A DNA stretch of 64,000 nucleotides from Diphasiastrum complanatum. Lineage: Eukaryota > Streptophyta > Lycopodiopsida > Lycopodiales > Lycopodiaceae. Location: positions 16,875,353 to 16,939,352 of the forward strand of contig CM055105.1 of assembly GCA_029204225.1 (NCBI GenBank). The letters run 5' to 3'. Position 1 is the stretch's first letter. Each line of letters starts with the position of its first letter. The notes under the pieces were generated by a model. That model worked only from the letters and a program-made list of their open reading frames with translations. It searched no databases and was not told the DNA's origin. This document shows, piece after piece, positions 45,864 to 59,200 of this stretch. Made by a program: the position numbers and the translations under genes.

Positions 45864-46217
45864 TAAAATATGTGGGTTGTCAAGGATATCAAATGATATC
45901 AGATCAGAGGAGCTAGTTGAAACAGATACTCTGATATCAAATCGATAATAGTAGGATAGCAGCGGAAGTAGAACAACGGACGGTTGTAGATCGGAAATGC
46001 AACAATAACCAGCAATAATCAAGATGAATAAATAGTAGTAATGCTCAATAGAACAAATCAATAGTGTGGACAAAAATGTACTCTTGAAAAAATCAGAAAG
46101 TGAGTACACGGGCGCTGAGCGCAATTCAGTGAGGCATAGATATTTTAGAGCTTCAGTCGTCTCTTCTTTAATCAACTATCTCTTCTATAGATAACTAATT
46201 GAAAGATATTATTTACA
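45864..46217 (-). repeat. 3' LTR remnant of the copia element
   Basis: Matches 48764-49128 with scattered differences. It lacks the U3 part, which was lost with RT/RNase H. Confidence 0.85.
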
Positions 46218-47300
46218 AGTTTATCCTTTGGCAACTCAGTTATATTCCATATTTGATTCTCGATCAGGGAATCGAATTCGGTGTCCATTGTAGCTTTCCA
46301 CCAGTCAGCATCAAGAGTTGACATTGCCTCAGATACAGTGCATGGTTCTTACACAATAGTAGCAGGCTGGATCATCCATAAATTGGGATGGAGGTTGTTT
46401 GGATCGGTTTGATATTCTGGGTTGAACTTCGATCCTTTGATGCGATTCGACTTGTGAGAGTTTGACTCACTGTCAGAGTCCGTGTCGATCTTTTGATCTA
46501 TCCTGAGTTTGGAGCTAGTGTCGAATCTAGGATCTGAATTCGACAAAGCTTTTCCCTTGTGGTTGAAGAACTGGTTTTCGACAAAAACAATGTCTCTACT
46601 AGTGAATGCTTTCTGGGTGTCCAAATTGTAGAGCTTGTATGCCTTGTGATCAGGGGAATAACCAATGAAAATCAACTTTCTACTAGTGTCATCTAGCTTC
46701 TTTCTTAGATCAGCAAGGATGTGAGAGTAGGCTATGCATCCAAACACTCGAATATGCTTGAGTGATGGTTTTGATCATGTCCATATCTCATAAGGTGTTT
46801 TGCCATTCAGGGCCTTTGTGATGGATCGATTCTAGAGATAGGCAGTTGTAGTGACAGCTTTTTCCCAAAAAAATTTCAAAAGAGAGGCATGGACCAGCAT
46901 GCTCTTGGCACTTTCGATGAGTGTTTGATTCTTCCTTTCAGCTATACCATTGGACTGAGGTGAGTAGCTATTTGTGTATTATTGATGTATTCCATTTGCC
47001 TTGCAGAACTCCTTGAATTCGGTGGAGATGATTCTCCTCCTCGAGAGAAATCATCAATAAATCTTAAAAAATAGAGGGCTCCCCCTATGGAAGTAATCTG
47101 CATCAGGCCACAAATGTCACTATGAACTGAATCGAAAATGAATTGACATCTAGCATGTTTGCTGATAATACAGCTTTCACAAGGAAAAGTCGATTTGCTA
47201 ATAAATGGAAGATCTTGTACTAAATTCTGATTTGATGAATACTATTGAAATTTAAATGGCCTAGTTTGAAGCTTTAGCATATTAGTCGATTTAGAAGTAG
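46218..47300 (-). pseudogene. Copia integrase and first residues of RT
   Basis: Minus strand: FKEFCKANGIHQ, SPQSNGIAERKNQTLIESAK and KTPYEIWT from the integrase core, with stops, then VFGCIAYSHILADLRKKLDD, FIGYSPDHKAYKLYNL and FTSRDIVFVENQFF in an open stretch at 46349-46747. After a stop, STLDADWWKATMDTEFDSLI is the beginning of RT. It ends at the LTR junction at 46217. Confidence 0.88.
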
Positions 47301-47317
47301 AAGTATCAAGAGCTTGA

Positions 47318-47884
47318 CTATTTGTAGATATAGCAGTGACTAAGCTTGTAAAGATAGCCACATCTTCTACTGAAAGCTAAAATTTTTCTAGACTTGTCAA
47401 GAATGGTGCAGCCCTCTGTATCATATTCAATCATCTGACCAGAAGCAGTGATTCTACTTATTGAAAGCATATTTTTGGTCAAATTTGGAACATGAAAAAC
47501 ATTGGACAACAACTTTACTACACCTTTCTTGAATTCGACCCTGGCAGTTCCTTCACCCTCGATAGAATGAGATGAAATGTCTCGAAGCTGCACAACTCGT
47601 GTGTGGGTGAATGACTTGTAGTCTTGGAACCATGAGTCTCGATGGTGAGACATGTGTTGAGTTGCTCCTGAGTCCAAATACCAGGAATTGATATCATATC
47701 GTTCTCCAACCTTGGTCATGAAGGCTACTTGATCTTCCTCTTGTTGCTGGATTGAATGACTGGTTGATGCATCATTTGCTTGTTGTTGGAAGTGCTTGTT
47801 CTTTTCATAGTTGTATTTTAGAGTTCCGCAATCCTTGATGAAATGGCCAGTCCTCTTACAATATTTGCAGAATAGTTTCTGCAT
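47318..47884 (-). pseudogene. Copia gag zinc knuckle, protease and pre-integrase region
   Basis: Open over 188 codons. CKYCKRTGHFIKDC is an intact C-x2-C-x4-H-x4-C knuckle. SWYLDSGATQHMSHH holds the copia protease active site DSG. NVFHVPNLTKNMLSISRI is the conserved segment before integrase. Frame broken on both sides. Confidence 0.92.
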
Positions 47885-47959
47885 TGGCTGGAATGATGAT
47901 GTCCCTAAAGTGTGTTTGATATAGGTTGCTGCATGTTGCTCCTCTTGTCAGGATAATCT

Positions 47960-48611
47960 GACTGTGTAGATCTCTTGGATCTGAACTTCTAATTTTTCTT
48001 TGAATATAGATCTTGAGAATCCGATCTTGAGCCGGAGGAGGGTGCAGTTCTTTTGATTACCTCTTGTAGTAACATCGAGACTACTCTTGATAGAGTGAGA
48101 TGCTCCTGGGTCGAAATAGCCATGACCCAAGTTTCATAGGCATCAGACATACTCGATAATAGATCATTACTGCATCAGAATCTTCAATGATTGACCCAAT
48201 TGCAGTCATCGGCTCCATAAGATTTTTGAAAGTGTTGAGATGGCTCGAAACACTATCTGCATCAGACAGCCTCAGTGTGAAGAATTTCTTCCTCAAATGA
48301 AGTTTGGAGATGATGTCCCTGATTTCATACAGAGTTGCTAGGATGTCCCATGCATCCTTAGCAGTCTAAGCAACTCAAATATGGCTGATCTGAGAGTCTT
48401 TGATATTGAGAGTGATCATGGCAAATGCCTTGCTATCTCTCAATCTCCATTTGGTGATGATGGCTGCATCACCCTCTGGCTTGACCTCTATGCCATCAAC
48501 GATGTCCCACAGTCCTTTGGCAAGTAGAACTACTTTCATCTTGAACTTCTAGAGATGGTAGTTATTTCCATCGAGTTTGTCGATCATAGATGAACTAGAA
48601 GATGGATCCAT
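47960..48611 (-). pseudogene. Copia gag
   Basis: Begins MDPSSSS at 48611 on the minus strand. MIDKLDGNNYHL, a stop where Trp is expected, KFKMKVVLLAKGLWDIVDGI, then LRLSDADSVSSHLNTFKNLM are typical gag sequence. Several stops. Confidence 0.85.
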
Positions 48612-48763
48612 TCTAGTGTAGAGAGCGAGATCGTTGGTAGAAACAACGATATTGAAATACCGTTGGTTGTGCACTTGCTGAAACAATGTCTTGGTAGAAA
48701 CAAGACTGATAACCTGCAATAAAGATGCAGATTATTGAACCACCCGCTCTGATACCATTTTGT

Positions 48764-49640
48764 AAAATATGTGGGTTGTTTGGGATATTGAATGATATCG
48801 GAGCAGAGGAGCTCTGGTTGAAACAGATGCTCTGATATCAGATCGATAATGGTAGGATAGCAGCAAAAGTAGAACAACGAACAATTGTAATTCGGAAGTG
48901 CAATGATTACCACCAATAATCAAGATGAATAAATATTAGTAATGCTCAATTAAACAAATCAGTAGTGTGGACAAAAATGTACTCTTGAAAAAAAATCAGA
49001 AAGTGAGTACATGGGTGTGAAGCTGAGCGCAATTCAGTGAGGCATAGATATTTTAGAGCTTTAGTCATCTCTTCTTTAATCAACTATCTCTTTTATAGAT
49101 AACTAACTGAAAGATATTATTTGCAAGTCTTTCAGGTCAATACTTTCTACCTACTTAATTAATTATAGCCGCCTTGTAGTTGGCAACCGCCTTGGTAGCC
49201 GTCTTTTAAGTAGTAAAGACTATGTACAAGTAGGTGAACTGCCATAAAGTCTTCTGACAATACTTGGATTGACTTTTCTCTGATGAGGGAGTCGAGTGTT
49301 GAGGGTTGATAAAAAGTTGATGAAGTTGGGCAAGTCGATGAGTCAAGTTGTTGATGGAGTTAATGGAGTTAGTCAGGTACATCGATGTCAAGTATGTGAT
49401 GGAATGGAGTTGACTATTGATGAAGTCAATGTCAAGTAAGTCGATGTCGAGTATATACATGAGAGAATTTGAAGTCGATGAAGTTGATGACTTCGATGAC
49501 TTTGAAGTCGATGGAGTCGTACTTCGACAGGTTTTCAGGATGCTCATTACCAAATGGATTTTGGACTTGAGCATTAAAATCCAACATATCTTTCTTTTTT
49601 GTCTTTCTAAATTAAAGAGTCTTTGTTTTCTACTATGGTA
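48764..49640 (-). repeat. 5' LTR of the copia element
   Basis: Ends ATATTTTACA next to the primer-binding site. A TATA-like CTATAAAAGAG lies near 49090-49103 on the minus strand. It contains a stretch (49330-49510) of repeated GTCGATG/GAAGTCGATGA motifs. The outer end is estimated only. Confidence 0.6.
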
Positions 49641-49662
49641 ATTCTTTGAAAACAATCTTATT

Positions 49663-50285
49663 AGGACCATGAATGGATCCAATCAATCCACAAGAGTGAT
49701 TGGTTGCATTACTACAAGAATTATATCACCAAATGCAAGCTAGAATTGATGCTATCATGATATGTAAGTAGGAATAATCTAAAGCAAAGTGTAAATGATA
49801 AAATAAACCTTCAAATGTGTGAACCACAACTTGATATATGGACAAAGACCAAAGAGCAAAGTTCTAACACTAGTCAAAGCATTGGATCCATTAAAATGCA
49901 TATAGATAGATAGACTACGTTGATGCAAATCCTCAAGATCTCTTGAAATTGTTCTTTTGAAATGAGAGATTGGTTGCATTACTTTCAACAATTAGGACCA
50001 TAAATGGATCTAATTAATCCACAAGAGTGATTGGTTGCATTACTATCAACAATTCTATCACCAAATGCAAGCTAGAATGGATGCTATCTTGATATACAAG
50101 CAGGAGTAATGTAAAGAAAAGTGTAAATGATAAAATAGCCTTCACATGTGTGAACCACAGCTTGTTGGATGGACAAAGACTAGAGAAAAGTTCTAATGCT
50201 AATCAAAGCATTGGATCCAACAAAATGCATGCAAATAGAGAGGTAGCGTAGCTTGATACAAAATCCTCAAGATCTTTTGAGATCC
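49663..50285. repeat. 331-bp tandem duplication
   Basis: 49663-49945 and 49994-50285 share the same order of landmarks: TTAGGACCAT, CCACAAGAGTGATTGGTTGC, CACCAAATGCAAGCTAGAAT, GTGTAAATGATAAAATA, TGTGTGAACCACA, CAAAGCATTGGATCC and TCCTCAAGATCT. About 88 percent identical by eye. The second copy ends in a further short repeat of GATCCTCAA. Confidence 0.9.
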
Positions 50286-50289
50286 TCAA

Positions 50290-53231
50290 GATCCTCAAGA
50301 TCTCTAACATGAATATATACAAAATACCTGATGCTTGGATTGACCGAACCTGTTTCACACAGGTGGTACAGTACATTCACTTTTCCTTTGGCTCCTCACA
50401 AAGTCTCATATGCCATCCAATCAAATTGCACCTCTTACAAAAAGGTAGAATTGAGGAAAATGCATTCTAACTTGCAAAACTTGACTATTTGTTTTAATGG
50501 CTCTTGGAATTATGTACAATCTAACTTATGCCTATGCTTCACATGTGGAGATAGGATCTACATGTGTGGAATGACATTATGTACATAACTTTGACCTTGA
50601 TCAAGCTATATTTTGCATATTTCTCACAAGTACTACAAAATTATTCACATGTAACAAGCATAATTTGAAAATGAGAGGCTATACCAAATTTTATACAATT
50701 GAATTTAGCTAAAATAAATCAATTTAGAGGCTTGCTATACTCATGCTTTTATTGCAATTGTTTGAGTCCTTGTGTTCACAAATGCTTTTATTTTGCTCAT
50801 AAAGCTCTTGTCATTCTTATTGCATGAAGTCATATTTTCTTACTCCTATCATTCTTAGAATATATAATACATTTTTGCAAGAAAGTAAGCAATATAAAGT
50901 ACAACATGCCCATACAAAATCTATGACTATGATCTTGGAAGCAATGAATACTAACATTGATATTTGACTTCTTCGTTGGTCTCATTATCCATTGGTCTCG
51001 ATTGATAGGCAATCATATCCATCTTTGTAAGATAAAGGACCATAGATGGTAAATCCATCATATGCCTTATAGTCACAATCAGAATGCCTCCTAGTAATAA
51101 CTAAAATGTGTATTGTGCCAAATTTTGAGCTATCTAAAATCCAAAAGTTGGATAATGTGAAGAATACCAATTTGATTTTGGCTCCTCTTATCATGGTTGC
51201 CAATGTGTTGTATAGCATGAATCATAATCTGATCAAGAACAATGTCTAAGATGTGTGAAACGACTAAGAAGAAAAAAGGATATTTTAGACATTAAACTTA
51301 GTAAGTATTTGGTGGAATTCCAAACTTATAAAAATCTCTTTTTTTAATGTCGTACTTATTCATGTGGAGTAAAATCCCTTATTCAAAGTTTTGGATAAGG
51401 TGATGAGGTATTTCTTACAAAAAGAAAGATTTTGCATTGTAGAAATTCATGATGGTTGGGATTGAAAGATTCAAAAGTTCAATAATGCTTTTGCGTCTGT
51501 AAAAGAGTTATTTCTAACCTTTCTAGCAAAGATAATTGTTTTGAATACTTATAAATTTGAAAATAATTGGACTCTAACAATTGAGGTTCTAAGCTTAGAA
51601 GAAAAATTGTCTTATAAGAAAAGGTTGGAAAAAATGACAATAAAAGACAAGTCAGCCTTGGATATAGAGGTTGATTCAAGGGAAACTAAAACGTAAAAGA
51701 ATATCCTATCATTCAGCTAAAAGAAGAGAAGGCATGTATATCGCTAATAAGACTGATAGTTTTTATGGTAAATAAATCATGTGATATCTCACATTGTTTG
51801 CTACTATATATAAAAACATTAAAATAATAAGAGAATCTTATACTACAAGAGGCATTGCAAGCAGAGGTTGAAAAAGTTGAGAGAATTTTTTTTGAGGTAG
51901 ATATATTTAACTGAGAAAATAAATAAATATGTCTTAAATCAAGGGTGAAATTACCTTGGTTACTTTAGTGATAGCTCAAATCTTTAAAAGATAATAAAAA
52001 AAAGTGACACGGATCTTGATGTATGTGAGAGTATGGTAAGCACATGATGGTCTGACAGAAAGAGACAATTTTTGTATTGTTCGAGAGAGTGATTATATGT
52101 TGATTTGGTACAGTCTTATGAAGGGCGAGTGAAATAACTAAACAATACATTCAAAGCTATCCACCTTGTAGCATTAGTAACATGACATGAATAGTTTTTT
52201 TTTATTATTCTATGATTGATTGTAGTTTTGTTGACATGATATGGGAGGTTCATTGATTATTAATGAAAAAGTTTTGTTGTGAGATGATGTACATAAAATA
52301 TCAATAAATCATACTTTTGGACAATTTTCATATATATTCACTTAAAGTGTCATAAATAAGTCAAATCTTGAAGATGAAAATAGAGTGATGATAGTAGAGT
52401 TGAGAATGGTTGTAAGATTTTTTGTTGTGAAATTTTAAAATGATAGAAGAATATGTAGAGACATTTAGTTCCTACCTCTAAGAATAGTTTTTTAATTATT
52501 CGTGCTTGTATGATGGAAAGACACATTCTTCAAATAGAGTGTTAATGGTACAATCAATCAATCTAGTATTAATATCTCCTTATCAAGTGAGAAAAACAAT
52601 CAATATTGAGAAGATAAATAATTGGTTGCATATGAGTGTTTTCACAAATACATATTTATATATGTATATATTATAAACTCAGAGTCTGTCATGTGTGTGT
52701 GTGTGTGTGTGTGTGTGGAATTATACATCAATTTTGTGAGAAGAATTCATGAGCTTTTTGAATATTGTAGTTCTAGAGAATTTTTTTGGTGTTGCAAATT
52801 ATTAGTGTTTGTATAAAAGCTTTCTCACAAATATCAAACAACATTTTGAGTTTGTTGTGGCCAATTTCTAATAAAAACTAGTTTTTGTATATTTTCATGA
52901 AATAAAACATGAAGATTCTCTAAGGAGTAATTAAAAAAGAAAGCTCTTTGTATAGATTGATTTCACTAATGGAAAAAAACATCTAAGAAGGATATGAAAG
53001 GCCCTAAACCTTAAATATTAAAGGTAAGGATATTATAAAATATGATTTTGGGTAAAGAGCAATTACAAGGTATTTGTATGTCTTCTTCGTGAAAACCAAA
53101 GTAAAAATGGTAAAATCAAAGTGGATCTCATCAGTGGAATATTTTCTCTTTTGGATTTAAAAAGAGTTTTAATATTTCTAACTTGCTAAATATAGATATA
53201 TTTCTTGTATCTAAATGTCAAAAGAAATTGC

Positions 53232-53317
<86 letters not shown>

Positions 53318-53877
53318 AGGGTTTGGAATTCTCTATAGAAACTAAGACTTTCAATAAGAGTTGACACTAGAAAAAACCTTGGTTTGTCTACCTTAGAGAC
53401 CAATTTGCTTAACTTTGTCTTTTCTCATAACTCGTTATTGATTCTCCAAACAATGCTTACTCTAAACGGATTTTTAAAGCTTGTGATAAATATGGAAAAA
53501 AAAAAATCTTTCTTTTTCATAAAAAAAAATTGTACTTTTAAAAAAAAAATCAATGCCAAGTGAAGCACTAGTGACAATCATACAATTTGAGTGTATTTGA
53601 GTCAATAGTGTTGTCTTTAAGCATTTCACACATGAAAAAAGAAGAAAGTACCAAAATTTGTGTATACTCCAATTCACTTTGAGGGGTTGATCTAGTTTGT
53701 CTTGTTTTGGTGGAATATTTGAGACCTATCCCAAATTCAGTTGCAAGATTTTGCATAGGATTTGGTAGTACACACAATTGTTTTGGTTCCTATAGTAAAA
53801 AGAAGCAACACACTCAATTCCTATAGTGAGAAGTGTAGAAACATTTTGTTGTCCATTTACAAGAACTCTTCACATAC
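50290..53877. other. AT-rich intergenic with microsatellites; no gene seen
   Basis: Includes (GT)n at about 52692-52717 and a 79-bp (TA)n at 53235-53313. Open frames are short and without motifs. Confidence 0.45.
53235..53313. repeat. (TA)n microsatellite
   Basis: Uninterrupted TA repeat of about 79 bp. Confidence 0.97.
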
Positions 53878-54450
53878 ATGGCATCTATAGGAGATTTTCT
53901 CTTTGAAGCAACTAAGAGACTAGATACCTCCAACTATTCAGTTTGGAAGGATAGGATAGAGTCTTTGTTGATTCTTTATTGTGTAATGGACATAGTATTA
54001 GGAATTGAAGTTGAACTTGAAGCTTATGATGAGGCTCAAAGATTCAAGAAGAGAGCAAGAATTGCTCTTCATATCATCAAATTGAACATCTCTGATGAGA
54101 TGTTGAGAGAAATAAGTTCATGTACCTCAGCCAAGCAGACTTGAGAAACTCTTAAGAACTTTTTTGAAGCAAAGATCACATCAAGACTACTTACTCTTAG
54201 AAATCATATCTTTTTTAGTTTCCAAAGAGTTGATGTAAGTGCTTCAAGTTTTGTCATGAGAGTTAATAATCTTCACAGAGAGATAGCATGCATAGGAGAT
54301 ACTCTAGAGAACAGTCAACTTGTTCAAGTAGTCCTTAATGGACTTAGAGAATAGTTTTGCATATGTTGTGTAAACTTATGCTATCAAGGAGGAGCTACCA
54401 TCTTTGGAGGCTCTACATGATATTCTTATTGTTGAAGAATGCAGGCAAAG
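53878..54450 (+). pseudogene. Copia gag
   Basis: 88 codons open from the ATG, then a stop where the family has Trp or Glu, and the gag reading continues: LKNFFEAKITSRLLTLRNHI, NSQLVQVVLNGLRE, AIKEELPSLEALHDILIVEE. The sequence resembles plant retro-gag (UBN2-type) domains. Confidence 0.75.
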
Positions 54451-55318
54451 AACAAGCCGATGAAGATCAACACACTTTCAAGGATGGATGGTGGTTACGA
54501 CAAAGCTCCCTTTGCCAAGATCAAGGATTTCTTGGAAAGAAAGAAGGATGGAGATCCTAGTCTATGGAACATGATTGGATGTTTATCCACCAAGGAAGGC
54601 TACATAGCCTTTACACTCTCTATCTCGAAGGTGTTTGAGCATGGAGATGTTATTGTTTTTCATGAAGATCTAGTTTCAATCTTGGAACCGAGAGCACAAT
54701 ATCTCTTATTGAATCAAAAGTTCATTCTATTGAGAAAAGCCACCTTATGATGGGTGCGTCGAGGTTTGAGGAGGAGTATCCTCAGCATGCATATCCAAGA
54801 AGATCTTCATTGTACAAGGCCGAGTCCTTGTGGTCCTTATTTCATGGAAAAGAAAGGATAAGTGAAGGTGGTATTCATTCTATTCTACTCACCTATGGTT
54901 CTCTTTCTTTGGTCAATGTTGTATCTTGCTTAGTTGAGATTGTTTATCTCATCAAGTAAGACTATTCTAGTTTTGAATAAAGTCTTTAGTTTGGAATTAA
55001 CTCTGGTCATTGATGACTTGATTATGTTTCCAAAACATCTAGAAAGCAAGATATTGTACCATAGTTTGTATGATCTTAAATTGAGTAAGAGCAAGAATAA
55101 GAACAAGCTCAAACATATTGAAAAATATGTTCCTTCATTTGATGAGGCATTCACAAAGGCATTTGGAAAAGATTTCTATCAAAGAAATCTTATCAAGGAT
55201 TTGGTAAGCATGCTGCTATGATGGATTCTTTGTTCAACTTCACTTCAAATGCAAAGCAAAGAATCCATAGACACAAAGGATCTTCATCAACATCAGATAG
55301 ATATATTTTAAGGAGGAG

Positions 55319-56270
55319 TGTTAAAAATTGTAAAACATATCTATCTTATGTTTGTTGACGTTTGGGAGGTCCTACCCTTGAAAATACTTTGTACATATCC
55401 AAGGTATGTGAATTGAGCACATATCCTTGTAGAATAGGGCGAGTTTGGGCTAGGTAGATCAAGTTCCAATGACATGCATAAAGTCTAGTTGGTCTAGTAT
55501 GACATGCAATAATGTTGACAATGTCTAGATTGACATGCATGTAGATTTTCACATAGAATTAGTCAAATATGACCTTGTAGAAACTCGAGCCATCATAAAT
55601 GCATTGTGTCCTAAGTTTCCATTGTGACATGCAAGGCATGCAAATACTCTAGTGGACACATGCATGTAGTTTTGTAGGTTCATAGTTGAGAGTTTGACAT
55701 TTGGAAAAAGTAGGTAGAAATTAGATGCAATCTATGCATGCATGCAGTTAGGTGTCAAGATAATAGTAGTTTGCACTTGAATAGGGGTAGGAAATGCATT
55801 GAATGCAAGAAGTACCAAAAAGTTTTGGCTCTCCTATATATGTACATATGGTTCTCATTCATTTCTAATGAAGAATCAAGCATTTGTAATGTCATAATGT
55901 CAAATTTGGATCTCATGCAATCTTGCTTGTAATTGTATTCTCTCTCTAACTCGGATTTTGTGTCTTCTTCATACATGATCTTGCTTATGTACTTTTCCTA
56001 TTTGTGAGGAATTAATGAAGCTTTGATCTGTAGCATTCTAGATTGTGTTCTAGCCTTAGATCTGCTGGTAGATTGCAGGATTGCTCTACTGGTGATCTGT
56101 GTGCCACCACAAAGCATGGCAAAGATCATTCACATATTTCTTGTGGTTCCCCACATGTGTGAATTTGTTGGATTTTAATCCCTTTTCTATTTCGGCTATT
56201 TGCATCTCTAAAGCTATATTGTTGATCTATTCATTGAAAGACTTTGTGTCAGATTCAAAAGTTTCAACAA
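55319..56270 (+). repeat. Probable 3' LTR of the copia derivative
   Basis: Starts TGTTAAAAATTG directly after a purine tract. Contains many CATGCA/TGCATG motifs (for example around 55630-55745) and a TATATATG at about 55835. No second LTR found, so extent and identity are tentative. Confidence 0.45.
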
Positions 56271-59200
56271 CCTAGACTTGATGCTTAACGATATTGCTTT
56301 TGTTGATTCTCATGTAGATTGCTTTGGAAATGTCTCAAGAGTTGTCACACTTTGGAATAGTTGGTTAGACAGTTGTTGCATGGAATAATTTGGGGATGGA
56401 GACTCCTCCATTTCCCTCTTGTTTATTTTTATGGAAACTGACAAACTATCTAATATTTAAGTTTCAATTTGTTGTATTTTGTACAAAGTCATCAATCTTT
56501 GGTTAACGTATCAAGAGAACGAAAGGACAAAAAAAAAAGGCTACAAAATTGGAATTTCTAAGTAATTGATTAAAAACAAGCTTAGAATTTAAAAAGAATG
56601 GAGAGGCTTTGTTATACTACAAGCAAAAAATGTGGGATGCTGAGTACTAATAGTGGGCTAAAGATGTGTTGGGGAGCGGTATAAGAAAAAATCAAGATAC
56701 ATGGAGTTAGATATGGGTAGTAGCTTGGATATGGTGTTAGAAAAATATTTCAAATTCATTTATAGTATATGTTATTACGTGGTTTATATGAAAAGCCAAA
56801 AATTTATGTAATCCAATGCTTGGTCTTAATACAAAAGAAAAGTAGTATGATTTAGTCAATTGCATACTATCATAGTTATATCAAATGTAAACTATCAACA
56901 ACTTAGTTCTAGAGTATGAATATGGCTTCTTACTTAGTTTAGAATACTTTAAGTGTGTCAAAGAAACCTTTCATTGCAAGCAATTCAATCTACTACAGAG
57001 ATACACTGTAAATATTTATAATCATGACATGTCTGCCATATCTAATCTACAAACATTTATCAAAGATAAATCATGATATATAAGACTATTATAACCACTT
57101 GAAATCTTGCAAAACCTTGCATATTGTTCATATGTTTTCATGATTTTATGCAATTCCTAGTAACTTTTTCTTTTGACTAAGTGGACATTTCTACACTATT
57201 CAACATGTTTAATGGTCTTGCAAATTTTGCAAAAGAAAATTAATGCAATTTCTATTTACCTTTACAAATACAACTAAAATTATGAACTCCTACAATAGTC
57301 CATCATTCTTCTTAGTAAAAAGGAAATGAAAATAATATTATTCTAGTGGCAACATTCAAGCTATTGTATACAAAGTTTAATTGGTTCGTAGTTTTTTAGT
57401 ATCAAATGGTTTTTTTTTCATTATTTTTGCTCGGTAAAAAGTGCATCACACTTTTGCATCAATTTCAATGCTTTCAATTATTCTACTACAACTATTTTCA
57501 TCCTAGCCATGATGTGATAGTAAATATAGAAAGGATTAGGTGAGAATGATATAAACATTATCTAAGCTTGCAAAAATGACAAAATGAATGTGCTACCACA
57601 AATATTTAATCATGCTCACACTTATCATAATAAAAACAATTGTGGAAGAGAACTCTATAATGCGCAAGTTTTGAAGCACCAACTAAGTAATAATGTGTGC
57701 ATAAAAAATACCAATTCTAATTGTACTCTTATTTAGAGTGAATTAGGCATATGTTTGAACATGAGCACTTGCACTTTTGGAATGCGTAGAAAACATTTTT
57801 TTAAGTTGCTTTCTTTCTTTAAGGTTTAACATAGCCTTATAATAGTTGGAGCTTAGAATTCTCTTTACAATAAACTTGTCATTCAAAGAACAATAGAAAA
57901 AAAATAGCAAGTTATTCTTGCTTTATAAAGCATGCTTATCATGAAGCTTTATTTTTAGAGTAGCATTACAACATATCTTTCTAATCAATCCCGTGTTCAA
58001 TGATAATAACTATTGACATTTATAAAGAATATGTCTATCAACACAATTTCAATGTCGTATTATGCAAGTGATGTTATTCGAGGAATACTTTGTAACTTAA
58101 ATCTATTTTTAAGTATTATGCGAGTGATGTTATTTGGGGATTATTTTTCTATCTCTCATAAATGGAGTCTTTGATAGAAGCAATGCAATAATAGTATCAT
58201 ATACATATGTTCATGCTTTGATACATGTCATGATGTTATGGATATCCTTTTTTGACCTTGTTATATTAGTTGTTGTTGGACACCTGAAAGTATATGCACT
58301 ATACAAGTCAATGTTGTGATTGCATTAATTACAACTAGTTGTATTTCATTGAATGATAAATACCTGTATGCAACTCATGACTTATAAAACATCTATCTAA
58401 TTGTCAACATAATTTGCAAATATCTATAGACAAAGAATTTTGTATGTGTGAAGGAAATTTTATATTCATTGTCCAAATACTTGGAGCATTGAATTTAATT
58501 CTTGAAGTTTCAAATAATCTTGACAATCACTAACTAAGCCGTAATACATAATTCTATTTGAAAACACATATGTTTGTATGCATTTAAGATTTCAAAATGA
58601 TTTACAAGTTCCTATCACAAAAAACTTCATGAATTGAACTTATCAAGCTATAGTATTCTATTTCTCATGGAACTCAAACTCTACTACACTATATTTAGTA
58701 CACCTTTCATTGCACTTGTGAAAATATATGGCTCCAATTCCCATGTTTCCAAAAACTTTCTTAGCTTTCTTTTGTGCTGCAAATCCTAGCCATGTAGTGA
58801 TTCAATCTATGGCAACATACATCTCTGGATTACAAGAGCATCATTAGCATTTATCTTTCTAAGGTTCATTCGTCCATTGCGAGTGACAAGAAAACATGTT
58901 GCAATTGTCTAGATGCAGTTGATGCAAAATAAAAAAAGTTTATGATTTTTTGAAAAGGATTTGTACATAAAGATAATAGATACTAGTGTGGTTCCTTTTG
59001 AAATCAAAAATTGTTTTAGAATGTGTACGCACAAATGACCTATATGAAGGCAAGATTCTTTGATTACAAATTAAAAAAATTTAGCTTATGAACTCAAACA
59101 TAGAAAAGGGATCAGATTAATATGCTCTCTAATTTTGAAGAATCAGATGAAGAATACCTCTATAGTTATTCAAATTGATTTCTTATAACCGAGAGTTATC

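Larger units (their letters stand above)
45864..49640 (-). mobile_element. Ty1/copia retrotransposon lacking RT and RNase H
   Basis: Minus-strand element. The right LTR starts at 48764 next to a primer-binding site (TGGTATCAGAGC, complement of about 48750-48761). The left LTR piece covers 45864-46217. The interior in transcription order: gag (48611 down), zinc knuckle, protease, integrase, then only the first residues of RT (WWKATMDTEFDSLIENQIWN) before a deletion that runs into the 3' LTR. In-frame stops occur in gag and integrase. The right-hand boundary near 49640 is uncertain because the LTR partner is truncated. Confidence 0.88.
53878..56270 (+). mobile_element. Non-autonomous Ty1/copia derivative (gag, integrase tail, 3' LTR)
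   Basis: A gag start at 53878 (MASIGDFLFEATKRLDTSNY, SVWKDRIESLL) continues with stops to about 54460 (RVDVSASSFVMRVNNLHREI, EELPSLEALHDIL). It is followed by KEGYIAFTLSISKVFEHGDV and FHEDLVSI, which resemble the end of copia integrase (KGYRLYDPSTKKVFVSRDV type). Protease, integrase core, RT and RNase H are absent. A polypurine tract AAGGAGGAG ends at 55318 and TGTTAAAAATTG begins a probable 3' LTR; its end near 56270 is a guess. No 5' LTR was identified. Confidence 0.6.

Noticed and set aside
53218-53403. Open frame with Ile-Tyr repeats
   Set aside because: Translation of the (TA)n microsatellite.
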